NCBI RefSeq assembly: GCF_003049575.1
Contig: NZ_PYWI01000014.1
Coordinates: 1-64,000, forward strand
DNA from: Lysinibacillus parviboronicapiens
GTDB lineage: Bacteria > Bacillota > Bacilli > Bacillales_A > Planococcaceae
Length of the DNA stretch: 64,000 bases
Direction of reading: 5' to 3'
Made by a program: the position numbers and the translations under genes. The notes beneath the pieces were generated by a model, which worked only from the letters and a program-made list of their open reading frames with translations, searched no databases and was not told where the DNA came from. Each line of letters begins with the position of its first letter. Position 1 is the first letter of the stretch. Positions 35,909-44,461 of this stretch are shown here, in pieces.

Positions 35909-37810
35909 ATGGAGGAAAATAATTTTAATGAAGGAGTTACGGATCCCCTGCTACAACAGAATACGGGTGAAATAGTAATAGCATCCTTCCACACTGATTC
36001 ACCCCCTCACAACAGCTTTAAAGCCAAATATTCTTTAATCGCTGTTGGAAACAATGACGTATTTACAGAAATTATTGCGAGACCTGCTGAAAACGCTGAT
36101 ATTAATACATATATTATCCCTCGGGCCTATGATGAGACTTCAAAAGAGATTTACATAAACATTATGTATCGTGGTAATTCAGAAATTCTAACTGAAATTC
36201 AACCGATTGGATACAACAACCTAGAAGCTGAAATAGAAATACCTCCTCATAATCGGATGTCAGCTCTCTACGAAATTCAACAACCGCCCATTATTACAGA
36301 CATTTTCAACCCTACTCAAGACGCTTTCACGCGTGAAAAAATGGACTATCAAACAATTAACTACGGTGGCTATTCTTCTATGGTAGTTGGTCGTAGTCAC
36401 GAGGATATTTGGCGTTCATTTGTACAATTTGACTTGTCTTCCATTAATCCATCTTATGTACTTACGGATGCAAATTTAAGATTGTACTACAGTAACAGTA
36501 TCCCTCAAAATATTACTCTAGAAGTTTTAAATGCTAATAATTCATGGTCTGAATATGGTATTACGCACTTAAATAGACCCACTCCGATTAAGCTAATTAC
36601 CAATCAATTTACTGTCAACAAACAAGCAGGTTACGTTGAATTTAATGTATTCGATATTGTAAAAAATTGGGTAGCACTTACTCAAATAAATAACGGCTTT
36701 ATCATTCGTGTGTCTAATGAAATAACGGATGGACAAGTTACATTTAAAACCAGGGAATCCAAACTCCCTCCAGCGTTAGTAGTAGAATACTATGACTCCA
36801 GGATATTTAGTTTTGGTAGAAGTCAGCATATTACTGAAATCTTCGTATATAAGCGGCTAAATTCAGATAAAAATACTGAAATAACTGTTGATTCAACATT
36901 TGAATCTTCTGATCAACAAACATATCTTTACGTGCACCGATCAGAAGTGCCTTTAGATGAAGATATATGTGTTGAAATCACAGCAAATAAGCCTTATGTG
37001 CCTACCGAGCTAATAGTAGCTATTCCGAAAGATCACGATATTACAACAGAGATTAGTGTTAGAAATCCAAGAGATAGTCGCATTTTGATTGAAATAATTG
37101 TCAACAAACCTACTATTCCTATTGAAATATCAGCTTCAAGAAGAAAAGAGGACGAAATTGACACCGAATTAGTCGTTTCTAAACCTTGCACACATGTTGA
37201 AATTACTATTCCTACTTATAGGAATAGCGTTATTAACACTGAAATTGATATTAACACTATTTATGCAAGTGTTGTTAACACTGAGATTATAGTGAGCAAG
37301 GAAACTATCCCAACGGAAATTACTCCACGAGTTATTAAAAATAATAACTTATATACTGAAATAGCTGTTTCTAAACCAAAAATTTACATTGAAATTGAAG
37401 TAAAATATCGCAACGATATTTGGGTCGAAATTGAACCGAATATTAAGAGTGATATACTAATCGAACTTGTTGTATCTAAGCCTACTGTTGAAGCTTTAGT
37501 TACTGCTAGAGTATATGAAGATGCTGATTCGGATGCTGAAATTTTTGTAGCCTACGTAAGTGAAATAAACACTGAAATTATCGCACGTAAAGTAAGTCAA
37601 ATTAATACTGAGATTACTAGTAAAGCAGTCAGTCAAATCAACACTGATTTATCTGTATCGAAGCCAAAGATCCTTGTTGAAATTACTATTCCGACTTGGG
37701 ATGATTCTGATATTGTCACGACGATCGAACCCCGTGTCCTAATGGTTCATAACACTGACACAGTCATTGTGGTGAATGGCGGCGTTACTGGCTATGCGTT
37801 TATTATGTAA
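35909..37810 (+). CDS. DNRLRE-domain fibre protein with beta-strand repeats
   Basis: 633 residues. A DNRLRE domain lies at about 130-295: DAFTREKMDYQTINYGGYSSMVVG, IWRSFVQFDLSSI, DANLRLYYSN, VEFNVFDIVKNWV, GFIIRVSN, KLPPALVVEYYDSR. This fold mediates surface attachment. Short beta repeats surround it with a recurring TEI/VEI pattern (for example VNTEIIVSKETIPTEITPR, INTEIIARKVSQINTEIT), at least a dozen copies, likely forming an extended fibrous stalk. AGGAAGTGA precedes the ATG. No recognised enzyme motif. Confidence 0.65.
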   Translation: MEENNFNEGVTDPLLQQNTGEIVIASFHTDSPPHNSFKAKYSLIAVGNNDVFTEIIARPAENADINTYIIPRAYDETSKEIYINIMYRGNSEILTEIQPIGYNNLEAEIEIPPHNRMSALYEIQQPPIITDIFNPTQDAFTREKMDYQTINYGGYSSMVVGRSHEDIWRSFVQFDLSSINPSYVLTDANLRLYYSNSIPQNITLEVLNANNSWSEYGITHLNRPTPIKLITNQFTVNKQAGYVEFNVFDIVKNWVALTQINNGFIIRVSNEITDGQVTFKTRESKLPPALVVEYYDSRIFSFGRSQHITEIFVYKRLNSDKNTEITVDSTFESSDQQTYLYVHRSEVPLDEDICVEITANKPYVPTELIVAIPKDHDITTEISVRNPRDSRILIEIIVNKPTIPIEISASRRKEDEIDTELVVSKPCTHVEITIPTYRNSVINTEIDINTIYASVVNTEIIVSKETIPTEITPRVIKNNNLYTEIAVSKPKIYIEIEVKYRNDIWVEIEPNIKSDILIELVVSKPTVEALVTARVYEDADSDAEIFVAYVSEINTEIIARKVSQINTEITSKAVSQINTDLSVSKPKILVEITIPTWDDSDIVTTIEPRVLMVHNTDTVIVVNGGVTGYAFIM

Positions 37811-37836
37811 ATTAGTGAACAAAAGGAGAAATAGAG

Positions 37837-38283
37837 ATGATTATAAAAAATTACGAAATCGGTGAATTACAAGCTTTTCTTTTTAACCTCATTTTAAAAG
37901 GGAAAGAATCACGAATGAGAACTCGCTTTATCAAATTGTTAGAACAGCAATTGAATCAAGTAAATCAAGAAAGACAACAATTGGTTGATGAATATGCGGA
38001 AAAAGATGAAAATGGAGAAATTTTATATAATACAGAAATTGTAGATGAAAAAGAGATTGAGCTTCCTATTTTCACTGAAGAAGCAGAAAAAGAAGTGCAA
38101 CAACAAATTTTGACGTTACTACATGAAGATTTTATTATTGAAGAAACGGCAGAAAAAATTGACATGTTACATATTTTACAGGAGATTGTCTTAAATTGTG
38201 ATTTAGAATTCACAGGTAAGAAAGCAACTCTATTTGATAGATTCTGTGAAATTTTTGAGGATATTACATTACTTGAAAACTAG
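37837..38283 (+). CDS. Phage protein resembling DUF1617 (148 aa)
   Basis: A helical, acidic protein with the opening ELQAFLFNLILKGKESRMRTRFIKLL, which recalls the DUF1617 family of phage proteins found between tail-fibre and lysis genes; the family call is from memory. Function unknown. AAAAGGAG lies eight bases before the ATG. A terminator at 38304 separates it from the lysis genes. Confidence 0.55.
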   Translation: MIIKNYEIGELQAFLFNLILKGKESRMRTRFIKLLEQQLNQVNQERQQLVDEYAEKDENGEILYNTEIVDEKEIELPIFTEEAEKEVQQQILTLLHEDFIIEETAEKIDMLHILQEIVLNCDLEFTGKKATLFDRFCEIFEDITLLEN

Positions 38284-38303
38284 ATGAAATGAGCAGTCAG
38301 TTC

Positions 38304-38345
38304 AGGATAGGTGTGGATCTTATCGTCCTCCCTATCCTTTTATTA
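38304..38345 (+). terminator. Terminator between fibre and lysis genes
   Basis: AGGATAGG (38304-38311) pairs with CCTATCCT (38331-38338), followed by TTTTATTATTTA. It lies about 25 bases before the start of the XhlA-like gene, so read-through may set lysis gene levels. Confidence 0.75.
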
Positions 38346-38368
38346 TTTATATAAAGTCGGTGATTAAA

Positions 38369-38782
38369 TTGCAAAATGACAAGCTAGGTGAACGATTAGC
38401 TAGTGTTGAAGTGGAAATCAAGAATCAGGATAGCCGTATTTCAAAACTGGAAGGTAATCATGAATTATTGTATCGCTTAACAGTCGTGTCAGAACAACAA
38501 CAAGAAATGAATAAACACCAACAAATTCAATTAAATAGAATGGATAAAACCTTCAATAACATAAATATTAACCTCACCAAATTAAACATGTCGCAAGTTG
38601 AACTACAAGATGATGTAAAGGGCATTGGAAAACGAGTGGACAGTATTGAAGAGGATTTAAAACTGGAATCCGCTAAAGATAGCCTCTCTATTAGTGACAC
38701 GATCAAACAATATTTACATTGGTGGATTTTCATTCCGACAACAATTGTAGGGGCACTCCTACTAAAATGGCTAGGTTTATAA
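38369..38782 (+). CDS. XhlA/BhlA-like holin-associated membrane protein
   Basis: About 137 residues: a long coiled coil (residues 10-105) followed by one C-terminal membrane segment (WWIFIPTTIVGALLLKWLGL). The layout matches haemolysin XhlA-type proteins, which act with a holin and an amidase in Bacillus prophage lysis; this one is longer than the usual 70-90 residues. I favour the TTG at 38369, because AAAGTCGGTGAT (10 of 12 matches to the ideal RBS) ends four bases before it, over the GTG at 38360 inside that RBS. Confidence 0.7.
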   Translation: MQNDKLGERLASVEVEIKNQDSRISKLEGNHELLYRLTVVSEQQQEMNKHQQIQLNRMDKTFNNININLTKLNMSQVELQDDVKGIGKRVDSIEEDLKLESAKDSLSISDTIKQYLHWWIFIPTTIVGALLLKWLGL

Positions 38783-38800
38783 AGAAAGGAATGGATACAT

Positions 38801-39097
38801 ATGAAAATTAACTGGAAAGTTCGAATTTGCAACCCACAATTCTGGGTGACCCTAGGATTATCGATTATTACCCCCCTATTTGCCTACTACGGCATCACTG
38901 GCGCTGATTTGACTACCTGGGAAAGTGTCTGGACCTTAATTGTCAATGCGCTTGCTAACCCTTACATATTAGCTTTAATGGCAGTCAGTACATATAACGC
39001 AATTTTAGACCCGACCACGGCCAATGTTAGTGATTCAAAAAGAGCCCTGGCTTATGTGAAACCGAAACGAGATGATTTTATTGACTATAAACATTAA
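38801..39097 (+). CDS. Phi-LC3-type (BhlB-like) holin
   Basis: 98 residues. It opens INWKVRICNPQFWVTLGLSIITPLFAYYGI, has a second hydrophobic segment (LIVNALANPYILALMAVSTYNAIL), and ends with the family's DPTTANVSDSKRALAYVKPK motif. Holins of this class permeabilise the membrane to release the endolysin. It overlaps the amidase gene by 26 bases. In a tailocin, lysis by this pair would release the particles. Confidence 0.85.
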   Translation: MKINWKVRICNPQFWVTLGLSIITPLFAYYGITGADLTTWESVWTLIVNALANPYILALMAVSTYNAILDPTTANVSDSKRALAYVKPKRDDFIDYKH

Positions 39098-39818
39098 ACA
39101 GAATTTAGTATCGCCCTCAAAATACGGTATCAAATGTCCTTATCACATGGATGCACAATTTATAACTATACATAATACAGCCAATGATGCGGCAGCTTCA
39201 AACGAAATTCGTTATATGATTAGTAATCACAATCAGGTGTCCTACCATTTTGCTGTGGATGATCAAGAAGTTATCCAAGGATTACCTTTACATCGTACTG
39301 GATGGCATTGTGGAGATGGAAAAAGCAACGGCAACATGAAATCCATCGGTATTGAGATTTGTTACTCGAAATCAGGTGGTGAACGCTATGCAAGGGCTGA
39401 AGAATTAGCGGTTCAACTTACAGCACAGCTATTGCATGAACGTGGCTGGACAATGGATCGAGTGAGAAAGCATCAGGATTGGAATGGAAAATACTGCCCC
39501 CATCGTATTCTTGATGAAGGAAGATGGTCTTCCTTCTTACATAGAGTACAGAAGGAACTGAATCTACTGACGGACAATAAGGGAGGTTTTACAGTGTCAC
39601 AATTTGAAGAATTAAAAGCGGAGAACCAGGCTATAAAACAACAATTAGATTTCATTAAAAAATCGTTAGGATTGGTGGAACGACCTGTTAGTGATTCCCA
39701 TGAAGCGGGCTGGCAATGGGCTAAAAAACAAGGCCTACTGAATGGGGTAGATCCACAAAAGCCTCTTACTCGCGAGCAATTTGCAACTGTCCTGTATCGA
39801 CAAATCAATAAAAAATAG
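39072..39818 (+). CDS. N-acetylmuramoyl-L-alanine amidase (Amidase_2) endolysin
   Basis: 248 residues. Amidase_2 domain at about 10-160 with FITIHNTAN, YHFAVDD, GWHCGDG and KHQDWNGKYCPHRI, which include the zinc ligands. A short coiled coil follows, then a C-terminal wall-binding segment like a single SLH repeat (WAKKQGLLNGVDPQKPLTREQFATVLYRQ). It cleaves between MurNAc and the stem peptide. The start is uncertain: ATG 39072 has a poor RBS, and TTG 39081 lies three bases after GAGATGAT. Last gene of the island. Confidence 0.9.
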   Translation: MILLTINIKQNLVSPSKYGIKCPYHMDAQFITIHNTANDAAASNEIRYMISNHNQVSYHFAVDDQEVIQGLPLHRTGWHCGDGKSNGNMKSIGIEICYSKSGGERYARAEELAVQLTAQLLHERGWTMDRVRKHQDWNGKYCPHRILDEGRWSSFLHRVQKELNLLTDNKGGFTVSQFEELKAENQAIKQQLDFIKKSLGLVERPVSDSHEAGWQWAKKQGLLNGVDPQKPLTREQFATVLYRQINKK

Positions 39819-39828
39819 AAACATACTT

Positions 39829-39877
39829 TTCCCTCTCACTGTTCGTTATAGCGAATGGTGGAGAGGGAATTTTTTTG
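39829..39877 (+). terminator. Strong terminator ending the island
   Basis: TTCCCTCTCAC pairs with the GAGAGGGAA arm, with an inner TTCG/CGAA stem, followed by seven T. Confidence 0.95.
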
Positions 39878-40003
39878 CTTCTCCTTCTATTTGAGGAATC
39901 ACAAACAAATAAATTTTCATCATTTTAAATGTGGCTTTATATTCTTAACACAAAGAACCATGTTACAATAGAAAGGAACATTTGGCATCAAAGGAGACAT
40001 TAC

Positions 40004-40387
40004 ATGAAGCTTTCAAGCATTTTAAATTTTTGTATTCTTGTATTTTTCACGCTACTATTCGTCAATGATTTTTTCCCTGCCACTACTTTAGCAGAGGTTT
40101 TATCGAAGAAGGTTATCCTTGTTATATTAATCGTCCTCGTCATTATTCAAATATCGACAGCAAAGGGTACATATAAGAGGCTATCTAAAAAGGCATATGT
40201 GGGTGTAACCCTCTACACAGTCGGACTTTGGATTATCTTATCATTACTTGGTGGGAAGTCACAATTCGGACTATCTTTGAACAGCCCCATTTTTTATATT
40301 ATTGTATTGTTACTGGCGTTTGATTTATTACGGGTCTATCGCCAGTCAAAAAATGAAGAAACAGAAAAGAAAGCAAAACCACAATAA
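40004..40387 (+). CDS. Small membrane protein of unknown function (127 aa)
   Basis: Four hydrophobic segments: near residues 5-22, 34-50, 62-80 and 90-107. It ends with a charged tail (KNEETEKKAKPQ). I do not recognise a family. The ATG at 40004 follows AAAGGAG by seven bases; the longer frame from 39929 is not supported. It is monocistronic between two terminators and is the first chromosomal gene after the island. Confidence 0.75.
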   Translation: MKLSSILNFCILVFFTLLFVNDFFPATTLAEVLSKKVILVILIVLVIIQISTAKGTYKRLSKKAYVGVTLYTVGLWIILSLLGGKSQFGLSLNSPIFYIIVLLLAFDLLRVYRQSKNEETEKKAKPQ

Positions 40388-40446
40388 AAAGCATGTTGCC
40401 GAGCAGAGCTACACTTTTGAGCTCAATCGGCAACATGCTTTTATTT
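40387..40446. terminator. Bidirectional terminator
   Basis: AAAAGCATGTTGCCGA (from 40387) pairs with TCGGCAACATGCTTTT (to 40442). It serves both the plus-strand membrane gene and the convergent gene ending at 40478. Confidence 0.9.
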
Positions 40447-40477
40447 TTATTCGGAGTCTCCGTCAATCGTTAGATGA

Positions 40478-41212
40478 TTACGATTCTAATGCACCTAGTA
40501 TGACATCCAGCTCATTAACAGCATGATCTAAGCGTTCCTTCGCTTCGACATTTTGCTGCTTTAATTGACTAAACTCTAACAAATTTTTCTCATGCTTTAA
40601 TTTTATCGAAGACAAACGTTCTATGCGTGACTCAACCTTTTCAATTGTCTGCTCACAAACTGTTGTCCAGAGCTTTTCCGACTGCTGCATTTCATTTGTA
40701 GACGGATTGTGTTGGCGCATGATGCGTGTATACACTGTTTCAATATGTTCAATCAATTCCGTATAAAAATGACGTTCTACTCGTGTTGTTTGGAATGTTG
40801 GATGCTCCACCTCTTTTGCATATGGGGTAATTTGGCGGAGTAGTTTCCCAGCATTTTCTCCAAAACCATGCGACAAATTCAGGACATTCATTAGTTGCAA
40901 AAGTAAGCGAATTTCCTCGAGATTAATGAGTTGCGCATCGATATTTTCCTTTAACTTTAACGATTCCATATAGCGACGATCGAAATGCTCAATTTCACCA
41001 TTGCGTTGTTCTACCAAATGGACACTCGCATTTTCTTTTAAGCTTTTAATATAGCGGATTGCATGACTTCTTAACTCTTCCAACGAAAGCGTGTTGTCAT
41101 TTTCTTGTTGTGGTTTCCCTCGTTGAACATAGGCAAATGCATCCAATTTTTTGGGCCATTGTGCTTTAGGGGTTTCTTCTGAGACATTGTAGCGTATATA
41201 AATTCCGTGCAT
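40478..41212 (-). CDS. Hypothetical coiled-coil protein (244 aa)
   Basis: No family recognised. A short N-terminal beta segment (HGIYIRYNVSEETPKAQWPKKLDAFAYVQRG) is followed by an almost entirely helical body with heptad-like stretches (KVESRIERLSSIKLKHEKNLLEFSQLKQ). There is no signal peptide or membrane segment. The ATG at 41212 has GGAGG eight bases upstream; the frame opens earlier, but without RBS. It stands alone on the minus strand. Confidence 0.6.
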   Translation of the reverse strand: MHGIYIRYNVSEETPKAQWPKKLDAFAYVQRGKPQQENDNTLSLEELRSHAIRYIKSLKENASVHLVEQRNGEIEHFDRRYMESLKLKENIDAQLINLEEIRLLLQLMNVLNLSHGFGENAGKLLRQITPYAKEVEHPTFQTTRVERHFYTELIEHIETVYTRIMRQHNPSTNEMQQSEKLWTTVCEQTIEKVESRIERLSSIKLKHEKNLLEFSQLKQQNVEAKERLDHAVNELDVILGALES

Positions 41213-41316
41213 TCCATATCCTCCAAGTCCAATTAACAAGTATCTCTAAAGACAATAAATCGAATACGGCTTTTTTTCAAGTAAAAAACTTTCAAAGTTG
41301 TAAAATCTTTTTTCGG

Positions 41317-41410
41317 AGGTAGTCTATCATACGCCAAATCCAAAATATTGCGCAATATTATTTTCTTCCACGTCTTTCCACGTTAAGATTTACTCATGTA
41401 TAGACTACCT
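41317..41410. repeat. 94-base inverted-repeat element with central palindrome
   Basis: AGGTAGTCTAT (41317-41327) and ATAGACTACCT (41400-41410) are perfect inverted repeats. Inside, 41344-41359 is a perfect 16-base palindrome (AATATTGCGCAATATT). It lies in the gap 41213-41450. It could be a very small mobile repeat or an operator-type structure. Confidence 0.6.
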
Positions 41411-41450
41411 CACAAACTGTGCTTGTCATCATGATTGGACAGCCTGTTTA

Positions 41451-42239
41451 TTAACCCTGACGTATTTCTTTAATGCTCTTTCCTTCTGTAAACGCATGAA
41501 TAGATGTCACTGAACCAACTGACTTGAAATTCAACTTGGCATAGACCCTTGCAACAGGCGCACTAATTGGCATAATCCAAAGATTCTCTATTCCGGCTTT
41601 CATCGATTGTTGTTGAATATGCTGCAACAAATAGCCAATCAATCCACGGCCACGGAAGCTTTCAATAGTCGCGACACTCTCCACTCTACCTTGATTTCCT
41701 GCTACAAAAATATTGGCAGTGCAACAAGCTACCCCGTTAACTCTTAATAAATAATACGTAAAGTGCGGTGATTGATACGTTTTATAGAAAGCTTCTTTTA
41801 TTAAAGCGGGCTCACCGAATGTGGATATACTCATTTCTACAGCCAATGCTTCTTGTACATTATTATCTGTTACACGCTCAATATCAATCGCTGGATTTAT
41901 CGGAAGCTGCACAAACTCGCCATTCCAGCATTGTATGTCATCTGTAAAGGTCTCATATTGAAAGCCATGCACATGTAATTTCTCTATGCATTGTTGATTT
42001 TCCTCTACATTGTATAAATACATTCTTGGTATAAGACCTTTTGAAACATAAAATTTCTTTATGTCCATTAAAAAACAATCTACCTGCTCAATCTTCTGCC
42101 ATATATGCGCATGATTGGCGTCATAATATGTTGGCATTTCCTGATTATAAAACAATATTCCCGCTGCACACTTCTCCATGTCACTAAAACTTTTTATATA
42201 ATCAATATCCAACTGTATAATTTTTTCCAGATTACGCAT
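41451..42239 (-). CDS. GNAT family acetyltransferase (262 aa)
   Basis: Two-domain GNAT protein. The N-terminal half (to about 130) is a degenerate acyltransferase-like domain; the C-terminal half carries the acetyl-CoA motif as VESVATIESFRGRGLIGYLLQHI and ends with PVARVYAKLNFKSVGSV. The substrate cannot be read from the sequence. The ATG at 42239 lies nine bases after AAGGAG and overlaps the end of the ABC-F gene by eight bases, so the two are co-transcribed and probably translationally coupled. An antibiotic- or metabolite-modifying role is possible given the neighbour, but is inference. Confidence 0.75.
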   Translation of the reverse strand: MRNLEKIIQLDIDYIKSFSDMEKCAAGILFYNQEMPTYYDANHAHIWQKIEQVDCFLMDIKKFYVSKGLIPRMYLYNVEENQQCIEKLHVHGFQYETFTDDIQCWNGEFVQLPINPAIDIERVTDNNVQEALAVEMSISTFGEPALIKEAFYKTYQSPHFTYYLLRVNGVACCTANIFVAGNQGRVESVATIESFRGRGLIGYLLQHIQQQSMKAGIENLWIMPISAPVARVYAKLNFKSVGSVTSIHAFTEGKSIKEIRQG

Positions 42240-44028
42240 GCTCAATATCTCCTTCTAACCATTGGTCATATAAAACCTCTAGCTGTTGCTCTAATTTCTG
42301 GCGTTGTTCTTTGGCAAGTTTCGGTTCTTTTAATTTCAATTCTAGCTTCTCGATTTGCTCTTCAATAGATAGTTCTTTTTTATTATGGATTTTCGCTTGT
42401 GCTTTTTCGTTTATCGGTACGTTCACTACGGACAGGCGCTTCGTACGCGCCCATTCATAATCACCCTCATATACCTGGATATTTTCGTATTCAATCCATG
42501 CAATTTTTGTAAAGATTTTTTGTAAGAAATATCGGTCATGGGATACACCAACAATGGTACCCTCGAAAGATTCAAGGGTATCCTCCAACACTTCCCGAGC
42601 TTCAATGTCTAAATGGTTGGTCGGTTCATCAAGTACAAGTAAATTGATATCCTCATGCATTAACTGAGCTAAACGCAGTCGCATTTTTTCGCCGCCACTT
42701 AAATCCTTTACTTTCTTAAATACGTCATAGCCATAAAATAAGAACTGTGCAAGTAGATGACGGGCATCGGCTTCCGAAACAGACACACGCTCACGAAAGG
42801 CATCAATTAGTCGAATTGCTGGATTGTCATACTCAAATTGTTGCGATAAGTAACCAATTTTCACACTACTTCCTACCTTACAATTGCCCTTATTTGGCAC
42901 AATCTCACCTAATATCATTTTGAGCAGTGTTGTTTTGCCACTGCCATTGTCCCCGACAATCGCCACTCGTTCCCCAAAATAAACCGACAAATTACTATCC
43001 TTCAATAATGGCTTTTCAAATGCATGACTAACGTCTTGTATCTGTACAACTTCCTTACCACTACGTTCAGCCATCGTTAAGGCCAAGTTCATTTTCTTTT
43101 TGGTCATTGGCTTTTTTACACGTTCTATACGTGCCAGTGCCTTTTCCATGCTTTTGGCACGACGATGTAAGGAGGCATTAGGTGGATTCGCTTCATTTGC
43201 CCACTGTTTTAAACGTTTAATGGTTTCCTGCATTTTTTTAATTTTCTTTTGTTGTTCTTCAAACTCGGCAAATTGCTGTTCAATTTTCGCGTCTTTTTGT
43301 GCCACAAAAGCGTCATAATTCCCCTGATACGTAAATGCCTCGCCATCTTCAATTTCTATAATTTTTTGCGCCATTTGATTCATAAACTGGCGATCATGCG
43401 ATACTGCGATAATCATTCCAGTAAAGTTTTGCACATAACTTTCTAGCCATTCAATGGCCTGCATATCCAAATGATTGGTCGGTTCGTCTAATAATAGAAT
43501 GGAGGGATTACTTAAAAGGATTTGCCCTAACATGACTTTTGTTTTTTCGCCACCGCTTAAGTTTGCAAAGGGCTGTGAGAGCAATGCAGTAATACCGAGC
43601 CCATTTGCAATCATTGCTAATTGTGCGTCTACCTCGTAACCCCCCTGTTGCATATAGAGTTCCTGTATATGACCATATTGCTGCAATACTTTGTCAGTAA
43701 CCTCAGTTTGCATCTCCAGCTCCAGCTTTGTCATTTTTGCTTTTACAGCATAGATATTGGCAAATGCCTCCTCAAGCACCTCTTTTGCTGTAAGTAAAGG
43801 ATAGCTTGGGATTTGATGTAAATACCCAATTGTCGCATCCTTACTTTTAATAATACGTCCTGCATCTGGTGTATCGGCACCTGCTAACAACTGTAATAAC
43901 GTCGTTTTTCCACAGCCATTTACACCAACAATCGCCACATGTTCTCCTGTATTGACTTCCAGTTGAAGTCCTTCAAATAAGACATTACCACCCATAACTT
44001 TTTGTATATGTTCAGCTTTAATTTGCAT
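42232..44028 (-). CDS. ABC-F ATPase, candidate ribosome-protection protein
   Basis: 598 residues with two ABC domains and no membrane part. Domain 1: GVNGCGKTT, LSGGEKTKVMLGQ, LLLDEPTNHLD. Domain 2: GDNGSGKTT, LSGGEKMRLRLAQ, LVLDEPTNHLD. The linker between them (about 250-320) is a basic helical arm of the type that reaches the ribosomal P/E site, and a coiled C-terminal extension (LSIEEQIEKLELKLKEP) is present. ABC-F proteins act on stalled ribosomes; many protect against macrolides, lincosamides or pleuromutilins. GGAGG lies eight bases before the ATG at 44028. A terminator and a 46-codon leader ORF precede it, typical of antibiotic-induced ABC-F genes. Confidence 0.88.
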   Translation of the reverse strand: MQIKAEHIQKVMGGNVLFEGLQLEVNTGEHVAIVGVNGCGKTTLLQLLAGADTPDAGRIIKSKDATIGYLHQIPSYPLLTAKEVLEEAFANIYAVKAKMTKLELEMQTEVTDKVLQQYGHIQELYMQQGGYEVDAQLAMIANGLGITALLSQPFANLSGGEKTKVMLGQILLSNPSILLLDEPTNHLDMQAIEWLESYVQNFTGMIIAVSHDRQFMNQMAQKIIEIEDGEAFTYQGNYDAFVAQKDAKIEQQFAEFEEQQKKIKKMQETIKRLKQWANEANPPNASLHRRAKSMEKALARIERVKKPMTKKKMNLALTMAERSGKEVVQIQDVSHAFEKPLLKDSNLSVYFGERVAIVGDNGSGKTTLLKMILGEIVPNKGNCKVGSSVKIGYLSQQFEYDNPAIRLIDAFRERVSVSEADARHLLAQFLFYGYDVFKKVKDLSGGEKMRLRLAQLMHEDINLLVLDEPTNHLDIEAREVLEDTLESFEGTIVGVSHDRYFLQKIFTKIAWIEYENIQVYEGDYEWARTKRLSVVNVPINEKAQAKIHNKKELSIEEQIEKLELKLKEPKLAKEQRQKLEQQLEVLYDQWLEGDIEHA

Positions 44029-44075
44029 CGTTTTTTCCTCCATGAAACGTGCGGAAAACATCTTAAGACAACAAA

Positions 44076-44128
44076 AAAAGACTGCTCCATTAACAAGCAG
44101 TCTTTTCCCTCATTATTTGTGAAAAAGA
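44076..44128 (-). promoter_or_regulatory. Transcription attenuator in the ABC-F leader
   Basis: On the minus strand the terminator stem is AAAAGACTGCT with AGCAGTCTTTT, followed by more T (to 44073), ending about 45 bases before the ABC-F ATG. The upstream segment 44121-44128 (TCTTTTTC in the transcript) can pair with GGAAAAGA (44101-44108). This gives a competing 8-bp antiterminator that uses the 5' arm of the terminator. Confidence 0.7.
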
Positions 44129-44132
44129 ATGG

Positions 44133-44273
44133 TTAATCCGCTACGTTTTGTATTTGATTTTGCTTAAAAATGGACAGACCTATCCCGTTGTTTGCAAAAT
44201 CGAAAGTAAGTACACGTGCAAAATACATCGCTTTATCTGCATTTACACCTGTTCTCGTAGCGTTTTGATTCAT
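44133..44273 (-). CDS. Leader ORF upstream of the ABC-F gene (46 aa)
   Basis: An open frame too short for usual gene calling. It begins MNQNATRTGV, ends NVAD, and its stop lies about 28 bases before the terminator stem. CGGAGGTGAAAAGG provides a near-perfect RBS nine bases before the ATG, so it is almost certainly translated. In known cases (msr, vml-type genes) a ribosome stalled in a leader by antibiotic prevents terminator formation. At 46 codons it is longer than most described leaders. It could also be a small protein in its own right. Confidence 0.7.
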   Translation of the reverse strand: MNQNATRTGVNADKAMYFARVLTFDFANNGIGLSIFKQNQIQNVAD

Positions 44274-44461
44274 TCCTTTTCACCTCCGTTCATCATAATT
44301 GGTTTTATATTACCACACTCCATAGAAATTGGAAACAGAAAAAAATGCAATAACTTTTATTTTTGAAATATACAAACATCTCTAGTAGTTATATACTAAT
44401 GTGGAATAGCAATGTTTTCCTTATCAATTGTAATAATTAGATAATATTATGATTATTTGGT

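Larger units (their letters stand above)
6942..39818. mobile_element. Phage-tail-like island: putative non-contractile (F-type) tailocin
   Basis: A contiguous block of regulators, tail morphogenesis genes, receptor-binding genes and a holin/amidase lysis module. No terminase, portal, capsid, scaffold/protease, replication or functional integrase gene is present, and there is no contractile sheath, so the particle would be a flexible tail without head. Gene order from tube to amidase follows siphophage tails. The tape measure with an M23 domain and the BhlA/BhlB-like plus amidase end recall SP-beta. No attachment-site duplication was found at the edges. A defective prophage remnant is the alternative, but all the large genes are intact. 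Confidence 0.75.

Noticed and set aside
10984..39818. Contractile (R-type) tailocin or extracellular contractile injection system
   Set aside because: No sheath, AAA+ ATPase or gpJ-like baseplate wedge genes; the PAAR-like gene is the only contractile-type element.
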